NCBI RefSeq assembly: GCF_001618865.1
Contig: NZ_CP015136.1
Span: 1,399,001-1,463,000, forward strand
Source of the DNA: Luteitalea pratensis
GTDB taxonomy: Bacteria; Acidobacteriota; Vicinamibacteria; Vicinamibacterales; Vicinamibacteraceae
Direction of reading: 5' to 3'
DNA length: 64,000 nucleotides
The notes under the pieces are model-generated. The model ran no database searches. It worked only from the letters and a program-made list of their open reading frames with translations, and had not been told where the DNA came from. The translations under genes and the position numbers were made by a program. Below, piece after piece: positions 47,398 through 56,083 of the stretch. Within the stretch, counting starts at the first letter, position 1. Every line of letters begins with the position of its first letter.

Positions 47398-49073
47398 TGA
47401 TGCCCGCGATGATCGTCTACCGGACCTCGACGCGACAGGTAGACCCGAGCCTCGAGTTGTCGCGTTGCCTCACCATGGCGGCCGACGACGCCGAGGCGAT
47501 GACGAGCCGCTTGCTGGGGATCGGCGGCGTCGAGGTGGCGTTGTCGGACCTCTGGATGCCGCTGCATGACTCCCGCGACCCGCGCGCGCTGACCCTCGCC
47601 AATGCGACCCGCTGGGCGGCACGCACTCTCGTCGAGGCCGATGGGCCCGGTCAGGCGACTGCCACAAGCGCGGAGCGACATCTCCGACATGCGTTGTCGC
47701 AATGCCTGCGCATGCCGTTGCCGCCGGGAGTCGAACTGCGGGCGCCGCAGGGCTTTGCTTACGACGCCCTTCACCCGCTCGCGTATGCCGCGGCGACCGC
47801 CGACTGCCTGAAGCGGTGGCATCCCTCGCGAGTGGCGGTCGTCGGCTTGCGAACCATCGGCGCGACGCTCGGGGCGGTTGTCGCCGCGCACTGCGATCAC
47901 AACGGGGTGCCGACGTGGACGTGCACGTTGCGGCCGCGTGGCGCGTCCGTCGCTCGTGAGTGCCGCATCGACGCGGCGCTCGCGCTCGAGCTGCAGGCAC
48001 AGGCCGGATCCCTCTGCCTGATCGTCGACGAGGGCCCCGGCCTCAGCGGATCGTCGCTGCTGTCGGCGGCCACGGTGCTCGAAGCTCACGGCCATCGCCG
48101 CGAGCACATCGTGTTCCTGTGCAGCCACGAACCGCAGCCGGGTGCCCTGCGTGCCCGTGCCGCCGCCCAACGCTGGGGCATGTACACGCGTGTGATCGCA
48201 CCGTCGCGCGGTCCGTCATTCGCGGAGGACTGGTCGGCAGGTGCCTGGCGTGCGCACATCGGCCTCGACGTCTCGCGCTGGCCGCCGGTCCATCCGCAGC
48301 ACGAGCGCAACAAGGGGGTGCCCGCGGACGCCCCAGGCGAATTGCACAAGTTCGTCGGCTACGGCACGTGGGGCGTGACCGTCGGGCGCCGCGCGTCGCG
48401 TGCCGCGGACGCAGGGTTCGGCGTGCCGGTGTTCGGGGTCCGTGACGGGTACATGCGCATGGCCCGCGTCTCGCCTGCCTCGACGATGAGCCGGCGGGGG
48501 ACGTGGGCTCTGGCGGCCACGGTGCTGAAGTACCTGCCGTGGCGTGCGTGGGCGATGCAGACCGGCGATCGCGCCGATACCGACGCGCTGCTCGGCCTGC
48601 TCGCCACCAACGCGCGCGAGCATTTCGGTGGCGCGCACGACACGACCCTGCTTCAGCTCGAACGGCTTGCGCGCGCGAGCGCGCCGCGGCCTGCTGTCGT
48701 CATCGACGGGCATCTCTCGCCCTGGGAATGGCTCACGACGCCGACCGGCGTCGTCAAGGTGGACACCGCGGAGCACGGCGACGATCACTTCCAGCCTGGC
48801 CCGCAAGACATCGCCTGGGATGTGGCGGCGGTGCTCGGCGAGTTCGCATGGACCTCCAGCGAGCGCGCGTCCCTCGTCGAGCGGCTCGCCGTGGCGCTCA
48901 AGGACCCGTCACTGGCACACCGGCTGCGCTGGATGCGCCCGTGCTATCTCGCGGCGAGGATGGGGTACAGCGCGGTCGCGGCCGAATCGCTTGGCGACAC
49001 GGCGGACGGGCGCGGCTTCGGTCGCCAGGCGCGGCGGTATGCACGGCAGCTCGCTGGCGCGCTGGGGCATTAG
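47397..49073 (+). CDS. Phosphoribosyltransferase-like domain fused to a kinase-like domain
   Basis: A 558-residue cytoplasmic protein that I do not recognise as a named family. Residues 130-270 look like a type I phosphoribosyltransferase, with the PRPP loop LCLIVDEGPGLSGSSLL (about residues 206-222). Residues 400-540 show an APH-like pattern. In it, DGHLSPWEWL (437-446) stands in the place of the catalytic HGDxxPxN loop, and VKVDTAEHGDDHF (from 453) is the metal-binding segment before a GPQDIAWDVA helix. The catalytic loop is unorthodox. The start ATG (47397) has no good ribosome binding site, and a second ATG follows directly. Confidence 0.6.
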   Translation: MMPAMIVYRTSTRQVDPSLELSRCLTMAADDAEAMTSRLLGIGGVEVALSDLWMPLHDSRDPRALTLANATRWAARTLVEADGPGQATATSAERHLRHALSQCLRMPLPPGVELRAPQGFAYDALHPLAYAAATADCLKRWHPSRVAVVGLRTIGATLGAVVAAHCDHNGVPTWTCTLRPRGASVARECRIDAALALELQAQAGSLCLIVDEGPGLSGSSLLSAATVLEAHGHRREHIVFLCSHEPQPGALRARAAAQRWGMYTRVIAPSRGPSFAEDWSAGAWRAHIGLDVSRWPPVHPQHERNKGVPADAPGELHKFVGYGTWGVTVGRRASRAADAGFGVPVFGVRDGYMRMARVSPASTMSRRGTWALAATVLKYLPWRAWAMQTGDRADTDALLGLLATNAREHFGGAHDTTLLQLERLARASAPRPAVVIDGHLSPWEWLTTPTGVVKVDTAEHGDDHFQPGPQDIAWDVAAVLGEFAWTSSERASLVERLAVALKDPSLAHRLRWMRPCYLAARMGYSAVAAESLGDTADGRGFGRQARRYARQLAGALGH

Positions 49074-49078
49074 TCATG

Positions 49079-49145
49079 CCTGATGCCTGATGCCTGATGC
49101 CTGATGCCTGAGACCTGAGACCTGAGACCTGAGACCGAGACCGAG
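49079..49145. repeat. Nine in-phase 7-bp units ending at a stop codon
   Basis: Units of TGATGCC type change to TGAGACC (four copies) without loss of phase. They run up to the stop codon of the response regulator on the other strand. Confidence 0.95.
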
Positions 49146-49547
49146 TCAGGATCTGACGCTGGCGACTTGCAGCACCCGCTCGAGTTCGGCGGCGAGTGCC
49201 TGTGGAAGGCATGGCTTGGTGACAAACGCGTCGCAGCCGGCGCCGAGGGCCCGCTCCTGCTCGCCATTGAGCGCGTGCGCCGTGAGCGCGACGATCGGGA
49301 TCGCGGCCGTGCGCGTGTCGCGCTTGAGGATCCGCGCGAGTTCCCAGCCGTCGATGCCCGGCAGCGAGAGGTCCATCAGGATGATGTCGGGTGTGAGGCC
49401 GAGGGCCTTGGCGAGCGCTTCATGCCCGTCGGCGGCCTCTTCGACGCGGTACCCGCGGCGCGCGAGGTAGAAGGCGTACATCTCTCGTGCGTCGGCGTAA
49501 TCGTCGACGAGCAACACGAGCGGCGCCATCGGGGGAAGTTCAGGCAT
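49146..49547 (-). CDS. Single-domain response regulator
   Basis: A 133-residue receiver domain without output domain. The phospho-acceptor Asp is in DIILMDLSLPG, the acidic pair in LLVDDYADAR, and the conserved Lys in DAFVTKPC. It probably relays phosphate to or from a histidine kinase that is not in the window. The start is uncertain: ATG 49547 is chosen, with 49529 and 49583 as alternatives. Confidence 0.88.
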   Translation of the reverse strand: MPELPPMAPLVLLVDDYADAREMYAFYLARRGYRVEEAADGHEALAKALGLTPDIILMDLSLPGIDGWELARILKRDTRTAAIPIVALTAHALNGEQERALGAGCDAFVTKPCLPQALAAELERVLQVASVRS

Positions 49548-49647
49548 GGGATGCGGAAAATCGGATGGCCGAAGCCGCATCATAGGTCACGCCCGGCGCA
49601 CCTTCAAGGCTGTAGGGTTGCGAGACTGGTCCCGGTGTGACCGCACG

Positions 49648-49676
49648 GGCCGCGCTCGGAGAGCGGGCCCTACCGT
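49648..49676. repeat. GGAGAGC-type palindrome
   Basis: An imperfect palindrome GGGCCGCGCTC...GAGCGGGCCC between the response regulator and the oxidoreductase terminator. It is one of the interspersed family with core CTCGGAGAG. Confidence 0.8.
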
Positions 49677-49696
49677 GAGCCTGCACCGGAGGACGA

Positions 49697-49726
49697 CGGC
49701 CCCGGCGTCTCGCGACACCGGGGCCG
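49697..49726 (-). terminator. Terminator-like hairpin after the Gfo/Idh/MocA gene
   Basis: The arms CGGCCCCGG and CCGGGGCCG pair perfectly, with an extra GTC/GAC pairing inside. The hairpin lies 23 bp after the stop of the minus-strand oxidoreductase gene, the right place for a terminator, but without a T-tract. Confidence 0.6.
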
Positions 49727-49749
49727 GGTGAAGTCCGATCGGTTCTGCG

Positions 49750-51228
49750 CTACTCGGTGCGCGCGAGTGGCTTGAGCTCCCAGCCCTTGCGGTACTCGCG
49801 GGTCAAGTACTTGTCGGCGTCCTTGTCGTTCACGAACGTCTCGGACTTGCCGTCGAACTGGAGCTGGCGGCCCGTCCGGTACGCGATGTTGGCCAGGTGC
49901 GGCAGGGCCGATGAGAGGTGGCCCTCCATGATGTCGCACGTCAGGAGCTTCGGGTTGTTGGCGCGGATGGCGTCGACGAAGTTCTGGTAGTGCGGCGACT
50001 CGATGCTGAAGAGCACGTTCGGGTCGCTGCCGCCCGATCCCGGCGGCGCCTCGGATCCGGGACCCTTCTCGTCCTTGCTGCGCCCCTTGTACGACTGCCA
50101 CTTGCGGCCGTCGCCATCGACCCACATCCAGCCGTCGGTGCCGTAGAACAGGTTGCCGATCTTGACGGTGCCCTCGTCGTTGGTCGACTCGCCGCGCGTG
50201 CCGAACTCCAGCACCGTGCCGTCGGCGTACTCGAAGAGCGACGTCTGGACGTTGGGCGTCTCCTGAGCCGACTCGGGACCGAAGTAGCCGCCAAACGAGC
50301 TGACCTTGGCCGGGTGCTCCATCTTGCCGAGACCCCAGCGTGCGATGTCGAACTGGTGCGGGCCCTGGTTACCGGTGTCGCCGTTGCCGTAGGACCAGTT
50401 CCAGTGCCAGTTGTAGTGGAAGCGGTTGACGTTGAACGGCGTCTTCGCGGCCGGACCGAGCCACAGGTCGTAATCCACCTTCGACAGGTAGGCGGCGTCC
50501 CAGGCTGGCTCAGGGCGGGCGTCGGTATTCAGCTTGTAGGTCTGGCCGGCGGGAAGCGGGCCATCGGGATACTTGCCGATGGGCGGACGCGCCTTGAAGC
50601 ACAGGCCGCGGGCCATGTAGACCTTGCCGATGCCGCCGTCCTTGAGGAACTGCATCGCCTGGCGGACGGCCGGGCGGCTGCGGTTCATCGTGCCGACCTG
50701 GACGATCTTGCCGAACTTCTTCTGCGCCTCGACCTCCTGGCGCCCTTCCCAGATCGTGTAGTTGGAGGGCTTCTCCACGTACACGTGCTTGCCGGCCTGC
50801 AGCGCCATCACGGTCATGAGCGCGTGCCAGTGGTTCGGCGTGGCGATGACGACGGCGTCGATGTCCTTGTCGTCGAGGACACGGCGGAAATCCTGCACGA
50901 AGGTCGGCTTGAACGTCGGGACGTCGGCGAGCGCCTTGTCGTTGACACGCTCGGCCTCGAGATTGAGATCGATGTCGGCAATCGTCTTGATCTCGACGTT
51001 CTTCAGCTTGGCGAAGCCGCGCTTGAGGCCGTTGCCCTGGCCGCGGATGCCGATGCTCGCGGTCACGACCTTGTCATTGGCGCCCTGAATGCGCGTCGCG
51101 CCCATCGCCGTCGACGGAAGGAAGTGGCCGCCAGCGGCCACCACCGCAGCGGTCACGCCGAGCCGGGACGCAAACTCGCGCCGCGACAACCCTGTGCCTG
51201 AGTGTTGATCTGCCACTGTGGTCTCCAT
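49750..51228 (-). CDS. Tat-exported Gfo/Idh/MocA-family oxidoreductase
   Basis: A 492-residue predicted periplasmic NAD(P)-dependent sugar oxidoreductase. A Tat signal is clear (LSRREFASRLGVTAAVVAAGG). The Rossmann fold starts at VTASIGIRGQGNG, and the EKP catalytic motif is in VYVEKPSNYT. The C-terminal domain follows (YGNGDTGNQGPHQFDIARW). Such exported members are common in Planctomycetes and Acidobacteria, and the cofactor must be brought along folded. The ATG at 51228 fits the signal; the frame further upstream runs into repeats. Confidence 0.9.
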   Translation of the reverse strand: METTVADQHSGTGLSRREFASRLGVTAAVVAAGGHFLPSTAMGATRIQGANDKVVTASIGIRGQGNGLKRGFAKLKNVEIKTIADIDLNLEAERVNDKALADVPTFKPTFVQDFRRVLDDKDIDAVVIATPNHWHALMTVMALQAGKHVYVEKPSNYTIWEGRQEVEAQKKFGKIVQVGTMNRSRPAVRQAMQFLKDGGIGKVYMARGLCFKARPPIGKYPDGPLPAGQTYKLNTDARPEPAWDAAYLSKVDYDLWLGPAAKTPFNVNRFHYNWHWNWSYGNGDTGNQGPHQFDIARWGLGKMEHPAKVSSFGGYFGPESAQETPNVQTSLFEYADGTVLEFGTRGESTNDEGTVKIGNLFYGTDGWMWVDGDGRKWQSYKGRSKDEKGPGSEAPPGSGGSDPNVLFSIESPHYQNFVDAIRANNPKLLTCDIMEGHLSSALPHLANIAYRTGRQLQFDGKSETFVNDKDADKYLTREYRKGWELKPLARTE

Positions 51229-51295
51229 ACGGGGCACGCCACGAGAGACGGCACCCGAACATTGCTTGTCTAAACCCGGAAGTCTATCACCACGG

Positions 51296-51611
51296 GAGAT
51301 GGGAGGAGAGAGGACGGAGGAGAGAGGACGGAGGACCGAGGTAGGACCGAGGGGACGAGGACGGAGGTAGCACCGAGGGGACGAGGACGGAGGTAGCACC
51401 GCGGGGACGAGGACGGAGGTAAGGCAAGTGCGAGGACGGAGGTAAGGCAGGGGGAACGAGGGCGGAGGTAGGGCAAGGAGCGAGGGCGGAGGTACGGGCA
51501 GGGGAACGAGGGCGGAGGTACGGGCAGGGGAGGGAGGACGAGGAGAAGGCGCGGGCCGACCTCCCTCCTCCTTCCTCAGGTCCTACCTCGCTCCTCCGTC
51601 TTCCTTCCTCG
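51296..51611. repeat. Purine-rich mixed 7-bp/12-bp repeat tract
   Basis: Starts with 7-bp units such as GAGAGGA and CGGAGGA. It then alternates two 7-bp units (ACGAGGA, CGGAGGT) with 12-bp units (such as AGCACCGAGGGG). It turns pyrimidine-rich in the last 70 bp, where units are the reverse complement (CTCCTCCGTC). No gene is present in the 389-bp gap. Confidence 0.9.
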
Positions 51612-51617
51612 GTCCTT

Positions 51618-52217
51618 TCACCGGGGCGCCATCTGCCACTGCCTGACCGCCTCAATGGGGTAAAGCAGCATCAGGATGTTCAAGAGCAGGTTGTCGCGAA
51701 TCATGTAGCCGACGCCCAGTTCCATGGCGATCGTGGCGACGACGATCACCCACACCGGCAGGCGCGCGGCGAGCACGAAGCCGAGGACCATGGCGCCGAT
51801 GTCGCTGAGCGAGTTCAGGACGCTATCGCCGTAGTAGTCGAGGGCGATGGTCGCCTCGCGATAGCGGTTGATCACCATGTCGGTGTTCTCGAGGATTTCC
51901 CAACTGCCCTCGAGCAGCACGGCGAGCGCGAGACGCACGCCGATAGGCAGCCGCCGGCCGACCAGCCACAGCAGCCCGTAGAACCCGAAACCGTGGATCA
52001 CGTGCGAGAACGTGTACCAGTCCGAGAGATGCTGCGAATTGCCCGAACTGTTGACCTGCCCGTGCCACAGCGAGACGTACCCGCACCGGCACATGGGCAC
52101 GCGGCCCATGAAGAGCAGCACGAGTCCGGTGGCCGCCATCAGGGCGCCGACGGCTGCCACCGTGCGCGGACTGGTCAGGAGGCCGAACGACGAGAGCCAG
52201 CCGGAGCGTCGGGTCAC
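51618..52217 (-). CDS. DUF2585 membrane protein
   Basis: A 199-residue integral membrane protein with about six helices. The pattern HGQVNSSGNSQHLSDWYTFS, then HVIHGFGFYGLLWLV and EGSWEILENTDMVINRYREA, matches DUF2585 (UPF0314). Conserved His, Asp and Glu in the membrane suggest an enzyme or metal-binding protein, but no function is known. The pair of Cys in VPMCRCGY is notable. Confidence 0.85.
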   Translation of the reverse strand: MTRRSGWLSSFGLLTSPRTVAAVGALMAATGLVLLFMGRVPMCRCGYVSLWHGQVNSSGNSQHLSDWYTFSHVIHGFGFYGLLWLVGRRLPIGVRLALAVLLEGSWEILENTDMVINRYREATIALDYYGDSVLNSLSDIGAMVLGFVLAARLPVWVIVVATIAMELGVGYMIRDNLLLNILMLLYPIEAVRQWQMAPR

Positions 52218-52259
52218 CGCATTACGATAGCGTCGAACGCCGATCGCGGAGTCAGGTAG

Positions 52260-52435
52260 GGACCGCTCTCCGAGCGGTCCACCCCCTCTGCCGCTCCGGC
52301 GCGGTGACGGCCGGCTCGGAGAGCTGCGGTGATGGCCGGCTCGGAGAGCTGCGGTGATGGCCGGCTCGGAGAGCCGGCCCTACCTGACTCCCGGTACCTG
52401 ACTCCCGGTTCCCGGTTCCCGGTTCCCGTAAACTG
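52260..52435. repeat. GGCTC-type palindrome, three 25-bp direct repeats and 7-bp units
   Basis: A palindrome (GGACCGCTC-TC-CGAGCGGTCC, 52260-52280) is followed by three 25-bp copies at 52306, 52331 and 52356, each with GGCCGGCTCGGAGAG in the middle. Only the last copy completes its own inverted repeat (GAGCCGGCCC). TTCCCGG units (52395-52432) come next. The helicase start codon follows at once. Confidence 0.93.
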
Positions 52436-52439
52436 TGGT

Positions 52440-53969
52440 GTGCCATTCTCACACCTCGGGCTGCATCCCAGCCTCACGCGCGCCCTCAAGGACCTTGGGT
52501 TCACGCGTCCGACCCCCATCCAGTCCGATGCCATCGGCCCGGCCCTCGCCGGACGAGACGTGCTTGCCTGCGCAGCCACCGGCAGCGGCAAGACCGCGGC
52601 TTTCCTGCTGCCGATCGTCCACAAGCTTCTCGACAAGTCGCGGGGGACGACGCGGGCACTCATCCTGACCCCCACCAGGGAGCTGGCCGCGCAGATCCTC
52701 GAAGACCTGGACAACATTGCGGTGCACACGCCGATCAGCGGGGCGGCCGTCTTCGGCGGCGTCGGCATGGGGCCGCAGGAGCATGCCTTCCGCCGCGGCG
52801 TCGACGTGATCGTCGCCACGCCCGGCCGGCTGCTGGACCACTTCCGATCGCCCTACGCCAAGCTGTCGGGCCTCGAGTTCCTCGTTCTCGACGAGGCCGA
52901 TCGCATGCTCGACATGGGCTTCCTGCCCGACATCAAGCGGGTGCTCAAGCACCTGCCCACACGGCGCCAGACCCTGTTCTTCAGCGCCACGATGCCGGCT
53001 CCGATCATCAGCCTGACGCGCGAGCTCCTCGACAACCCGGCGACGATCAACCTGGCGCGCCAGGCCGCGCCCGCCGTTGGCATCACCCAGGCGATTTACC
53101 CGGTTTCTCAGGACCTGAAGGGTGCGCTGCTCGCGGCGCTGCTGTCGCGCGGCGTAATGACGCAGGCGCTGGTGTTCACGCGGACCAAGCATCGCGCCGA
53201 TCGCCTGACGGCCTACCTCGAGAGGCAGGGCGTCAAGGCCGCGCGCATCCACGGCAACCGATCGCAGGCGCAGCGCACGCTGGCGCTGGCCGGGTTCAAG
53301 AGCGGCGAGTATCCGGTCCTGGTCGCGACCGACATCGCCGCCCGCGGCATCGACGTCTCTGAACTGGGCCATGTCGTGAACTTCGACGTGCCGGTCGCGG
53401 CCGAGGACTACATCCACCGTGTCGGCCGCACGGGTCGGGCCGAGGCCACCGGCGAGGCGTTCACGTTCGTCTCGCGCGAGGAAGAAGCCGAGTGGAACCT
53501 GATCGAGAAGGTCGTCGGCAAACGGTTGCCGCGCGTCCAGTTGCCCGACTTCGACTACACGGCGCGGCCCGACGCGCGCCTCGAGATCCCGATCGCCGAG
53601 CGTATTGCCGCCATCCGCAAGCGCAAGGCCGAGGAGCGGGCTCGCGCCCAGGCCAAAGCCGCGGCCCGGGCAGCACGGCCGGCCGGCAGCGTGCGCGGTA
53701 GCGCCACGGGGCCGCTGACCCGGCCTGGTCAGTCACGTCACGGTACGACCGGGCAGGGCGCCGGGGCTCCGCCACAGGGACAGCGCTCGTCGTCCGGGCC
53801 AGCGCGTCCGTCAGGGCAGGGCGGTGGACAGGGACGTCCCTCGAGCGATCCGTCACACACACGCCCGGCGCCAGCCATGCACGCCCGGCCGCACGGCAGT
53901 GGTCGTCCTGGTGGAGGACGGCCCGGTGGCGGTCCTGGCGGGCGAGGCCCGGGGCGGCGTACGCGCTAG
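52440..53969 (+). CDS. rhlE: RhlE-type DEAD-box RNA helicase
   Basis: The 509-residue helicase has all DEAD-box motifs: Q motif (GFTRPTPIQ), ATGSGKTA, PTRELAAQ, VATPGRLLD, DEAD, SATMPAP, ATDIAARGIDV and HRVGRTGRA. It unwinds structured RNA, in relatives during ribosome assembly or mRNA decay. The GTG at 52440 gives the usual N-terminus VPFSHLGLHPSLTRAL; the frame upstream crosses repeats. After about residue 375 a basic linker and a 110-residue Gly/Arg/Pro/Ser-rich low-complexity tail follow (GRPGGGRPGGGPGGRGPGRR), which should bind RNA non-specifically. A strong hairpin lies 21 bp after the stop. Confidence 0.94.
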   Translation: MPFSHLGLHPSLTRALKDLGFTRPTPIQSDAIGPALAGRDVLACAATGSGKTAAFLLPIVHKLLDKSRGTTRALILTPTRELAAQILEDLDNIAVHTPISGAAVFGGVGMGPQEHAFRRGVDVIVATPGRLLDHFRSPYAKLSGLEFLVLDEADRMLDMGFLPDIKRVLKHLPTRRQTLFFSATMPAPIISLTRELLDNPATINLARQAAPAVGITQAIYPVSQDLKGALLAALLSRGVMTQALVFTRTKHRADRLTAYLERQGVKAARIHGNRSQAQRTLALAGFKSGEYPVLVATDIAARGIDVSELGHVVNFDVPVAAEDYIHRVGRTGRAEATGEAFTFVSREEEAEWNLIEKVVGKRLPRVQLPDFDYTARPDARLEIPIAERIAAIRKRKAEERARAQAKAAARAARPAGSVRGSATGPLTRPGQSRHGTTGQGAGAPPQGQRSSSGPARPSGQGGGQGRPSSDPSHTRPAPAMHARPHGSGRPGGGRPGGGPGGRGPGRRTR

Positions 53970-53990
53970 AGTCGGCCGCTCCGGCCCAGC

Positions 53991-54018
53991 GCAGGCGTCG
54001 AGCAAGCTCGACGCCTGC
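53991..54018 (+). terminator. Perfect 13-bp palindrome after the helicase gene
   Basis: GCAGGCGTCGAGC-AA-GCTCGACGCCTGC is a perfect inverted repeat 21 bp after the helicase stop, and may act as a terminator. Its core is also the GTCGAGC member of the interspersed palindromes. The rest of the 317-bp gap to the cytochrome gene shows only the ribosome binding site of that gene. Confidence 0.6.
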
Positions 54019-54286
54019 GTATCGCCGCGCGGCAAATGCGACGTCATGCGACGTTGTTGTGTCGGAGCCGCGGCGACCTATGCCTTGGTCGGATCGGCAT
54101 TTCACTGTTCCCTTACCTCTTCCCGCGCGGGGTCGCCTGCGTTATCCTCCGCCTGCGGTAAACCCCGCTGCCGATCCCGCGGCAGCATGGTAAGGCTGCA
54201 TCGCAGCCGCGATGCAGATCTGGCGCCGTGGTCGACGTAGCCGACCCAATGTGTGTGCCTGCTCGCTTGCGAGAAGGAGACGTGTG

Positions 54287-54613
54287 ATGAAGCGTATTGC
54301 GTCCGGAGCGGTCCTCGCCGCGTTCATCGCCCTGCCTGCGCTGTCCAGCGCCCAGGACGTCGAGAAGGGCAAGGCCCTGTACACGGCCAACAAGTGCCAG
54401 CAGTGCCACGCGATCGAGGGCAAGGGGAACAAGAAGTACCCACTCGACGGCGTCGGCGGCAAGCTGTCGGGCGACGACATCACCAAGTGGATCACGGCGC
54501 CTGCCGAGATGGAAGCCAAGCTCGCCGAGAAGCCCAAGATCCACATGAAGGCCTACAAACTCGCCGACGCGGACCTCAAGTCGCTCGTCGCCTACATGCA
54601 GAGCCTGAAGTAG
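54287..54613 (+). CDS. Small periplasmic monoheme cytochrome c
   Basis: A 108-residue class I cytochrome c with a signal peptide (LAAFIALPALSSA) and one heme motif, CQQCH. The axial Met is probably that in KIHMKAYKL. AAGGAG lies 8 bases before the ATG; GTG three bases earlier is possible. It is 9 bp before the NapC/NirT-like gene and heads the multiheme cluster, so it may shuttle electrons in the periplasm. Confidence 0.9.
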   Translation: MKRIASGAVLAAFIALPALSSAQDVEKGKALYTANKCQQCHAIEGKGNKKYPLDGVGGKLSGDDITKWITAPAEMEAKLAEKPKIHMKAYKLADADLKSLVAYMQSLK

Positions 54614-54622
54614 GACAGACCG

Positions 54623-56023
54623 TTGACCGAGGACGGCCGGCCCATTCTGCCGCGTGCGTTCACCGCGCATCCGGTGGCCGCCTTTGGCACCGCGCTCACC
54701 ACGTTGAGCGCGGTGCTCTTCGTGCTGCTCTTCATTGTCGAGAGCATCGGCATCCTCGAGAATCCCTATCTCGGGCTGCTGAATTTCGTCCTGCTGCCGG
54801 CGCTGTTCGTGCTGGGCCTGCTGCTCATCCCCACCGGTACCTGGCTCGCGCGTCGTCGTGCGCGCCAGGGCAAGGCGCCCTTCGCGTGGCCCTCGCTCGA
54901 CCTGCGCGATACCCGTGTCCGCGGCTGGGTGCTGCTCCTGGCCATCGCCACCGTCGCCAACACGCTGCTTGTGACTGCGGCCGGCGTCGAGGCCATCCAC
55001 TACATGGACTCGCCGGTGTTCTGCGGCCAGGTGTGTCACACCCAGATGGATCCGCATTACGTGCAGTGGCAGCGCGGGCCGGCACACACCAAGGTGGCCT
55101 GCGCGGGCTGTCACATCGGTACGGGCGCGCAGGGATTCGTGATGGCCAAGACCCGTGGGACGGCGCAGCTGATGCAGGTGATTACGGGCAAGTATCCGAC
55201 GCCAGTCCCCTCGCCCATCGAGTACCGTCCGCCGACCATCCAGACCTGCGGCAGGTGCCACGGCGCGACGCGCTGGACCGGCGAACGTCGTCGCCTGTTC
55301 ACCGACATCGGCGACGACCAGGCGAACACGCCGACGCAGACCTTGTTGACACTCCTGGTGGGTGGCACCAAACCGGACGGGTCTGCCTCCGGATTCCACT
55401 GGCACGCCTCCAAGGATGTGGAGGTCGACTACGTGGCGACGGATGAGAGTCGTGGAAAAATCCCCTGGGTCCGCGTAAAAAACGCGAAGGGCGAGGTGAA
55501 GGAATTCGTCGTCGACGGCTTCGACGCCGCGAAAGCGGGCGGTGAACATCGCCGGATGGACTGCGTCGATTGCCACAATAAAGTCGCGCATCCTTTCATT
55601 GCCAGCGCGGAAAGAGCGGTGGACCGTGCTTTTGCCGACGGTCGCCTCGATGCCAGCTTGCCGTACCTGAGACGTGAGGCCGTGAAGCTGTTGAAGGCCG
55701 AGTACCCCACGCATGAGCAGGCGCGCACGGCAATTGCATCAGCGCTCGAGAAGTTCTACGCCGGAGAGGGCGCAGTCGCCGGTCCTGTCGACGCTGGCCG
55801 GGTGAAGGCCGCGAGTGACTTACTCGTGGATCTGCACGGCGCGTACGTCTTCCCAGCGATGAAAGTCACGTTCGGCACTTACACCAGTAACGCCGGCCAC
55901 ACCGACACCGACGGCTGCTTCCGGTGTCATGACGACGAGCACAAGGCCAAGGATGGCTCGGTGATCAAGCAGGACTGTGAAACCTGCCACCGGGAAGAGG
56001 AAATCGCCCCCGCAACTCAGTAA
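54623..56023 (+). CDS. NapC/NirT-type membrane multiheme cytochrome c
   Basis: The 466-residue protein has two to three N-terminal membrane helices and a periplasmic region with six heme motifs: one CX3CH (CGQVCH) and five CXXCH (CAGCH, CGRCH, CVDCH, CFRCH, CETCH). The first two, with GPAHTKVACAGCHIGTGAQ between and after, fit the NapC/NirT quinol dehydrogenase family of Geobacter-like type, where CX3CH is usual at heme 1. It would take electrons from or give them to the quinone pool. The TTG start at 54623 is the likely start. It is followed 60 bp later by the decaheme gene. Confidence 0.88.
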   Translation: MTEDGRPILPRAFTAHPVAAFGTALTTLSAVLFVLLFIVESIGILENPYLGLLNFVLLPALFVLGLLLIPTGTWLARRRARQGKAPFAWPSLDLRDTRVRGWVLLLAIATVANTLLVTAAGVEAIHYMDSPVFCGQVCHTQMDPHYVQWQRGPAHTKVACAGCHIGTGAQGFVMAKTRGTAQLMQVITGKYPTPVPSPIEYRPPTIQTCGRCHGATRWTGERRRLFTDIGDDQANTPTQTLLTLLVGGTKPDGSASGFHWHASKDVEVDYVATDESRGKIPWVRVKNAKGEVKEFVVDGFDAAKAGGEHRRMDCVDCHNKVAHPFIASAERAVDRAFADGRLDASLPYLRREAVKLLKAEYPTHEQARTAIASALEKFYAGEGAVAGPVDAGRVKAASDLLVDLHGAYVFPAMKVTFGTYTSNAGHTDTDGCFRCHDDEHKAKDGSVIKQDCETCHREEEIAPATQ

Positions 56024-56083
56024 GCGCGTGGAGGGCGAGCGGCACCAGGGTCACCCCGTCGCGCCGGGGCGCTGGAGGACCAG

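Noticed and set aside
52306-52380. CRISPR array
   Set aside because: The copies are adjacent with no spacers, and no cas gene is present.
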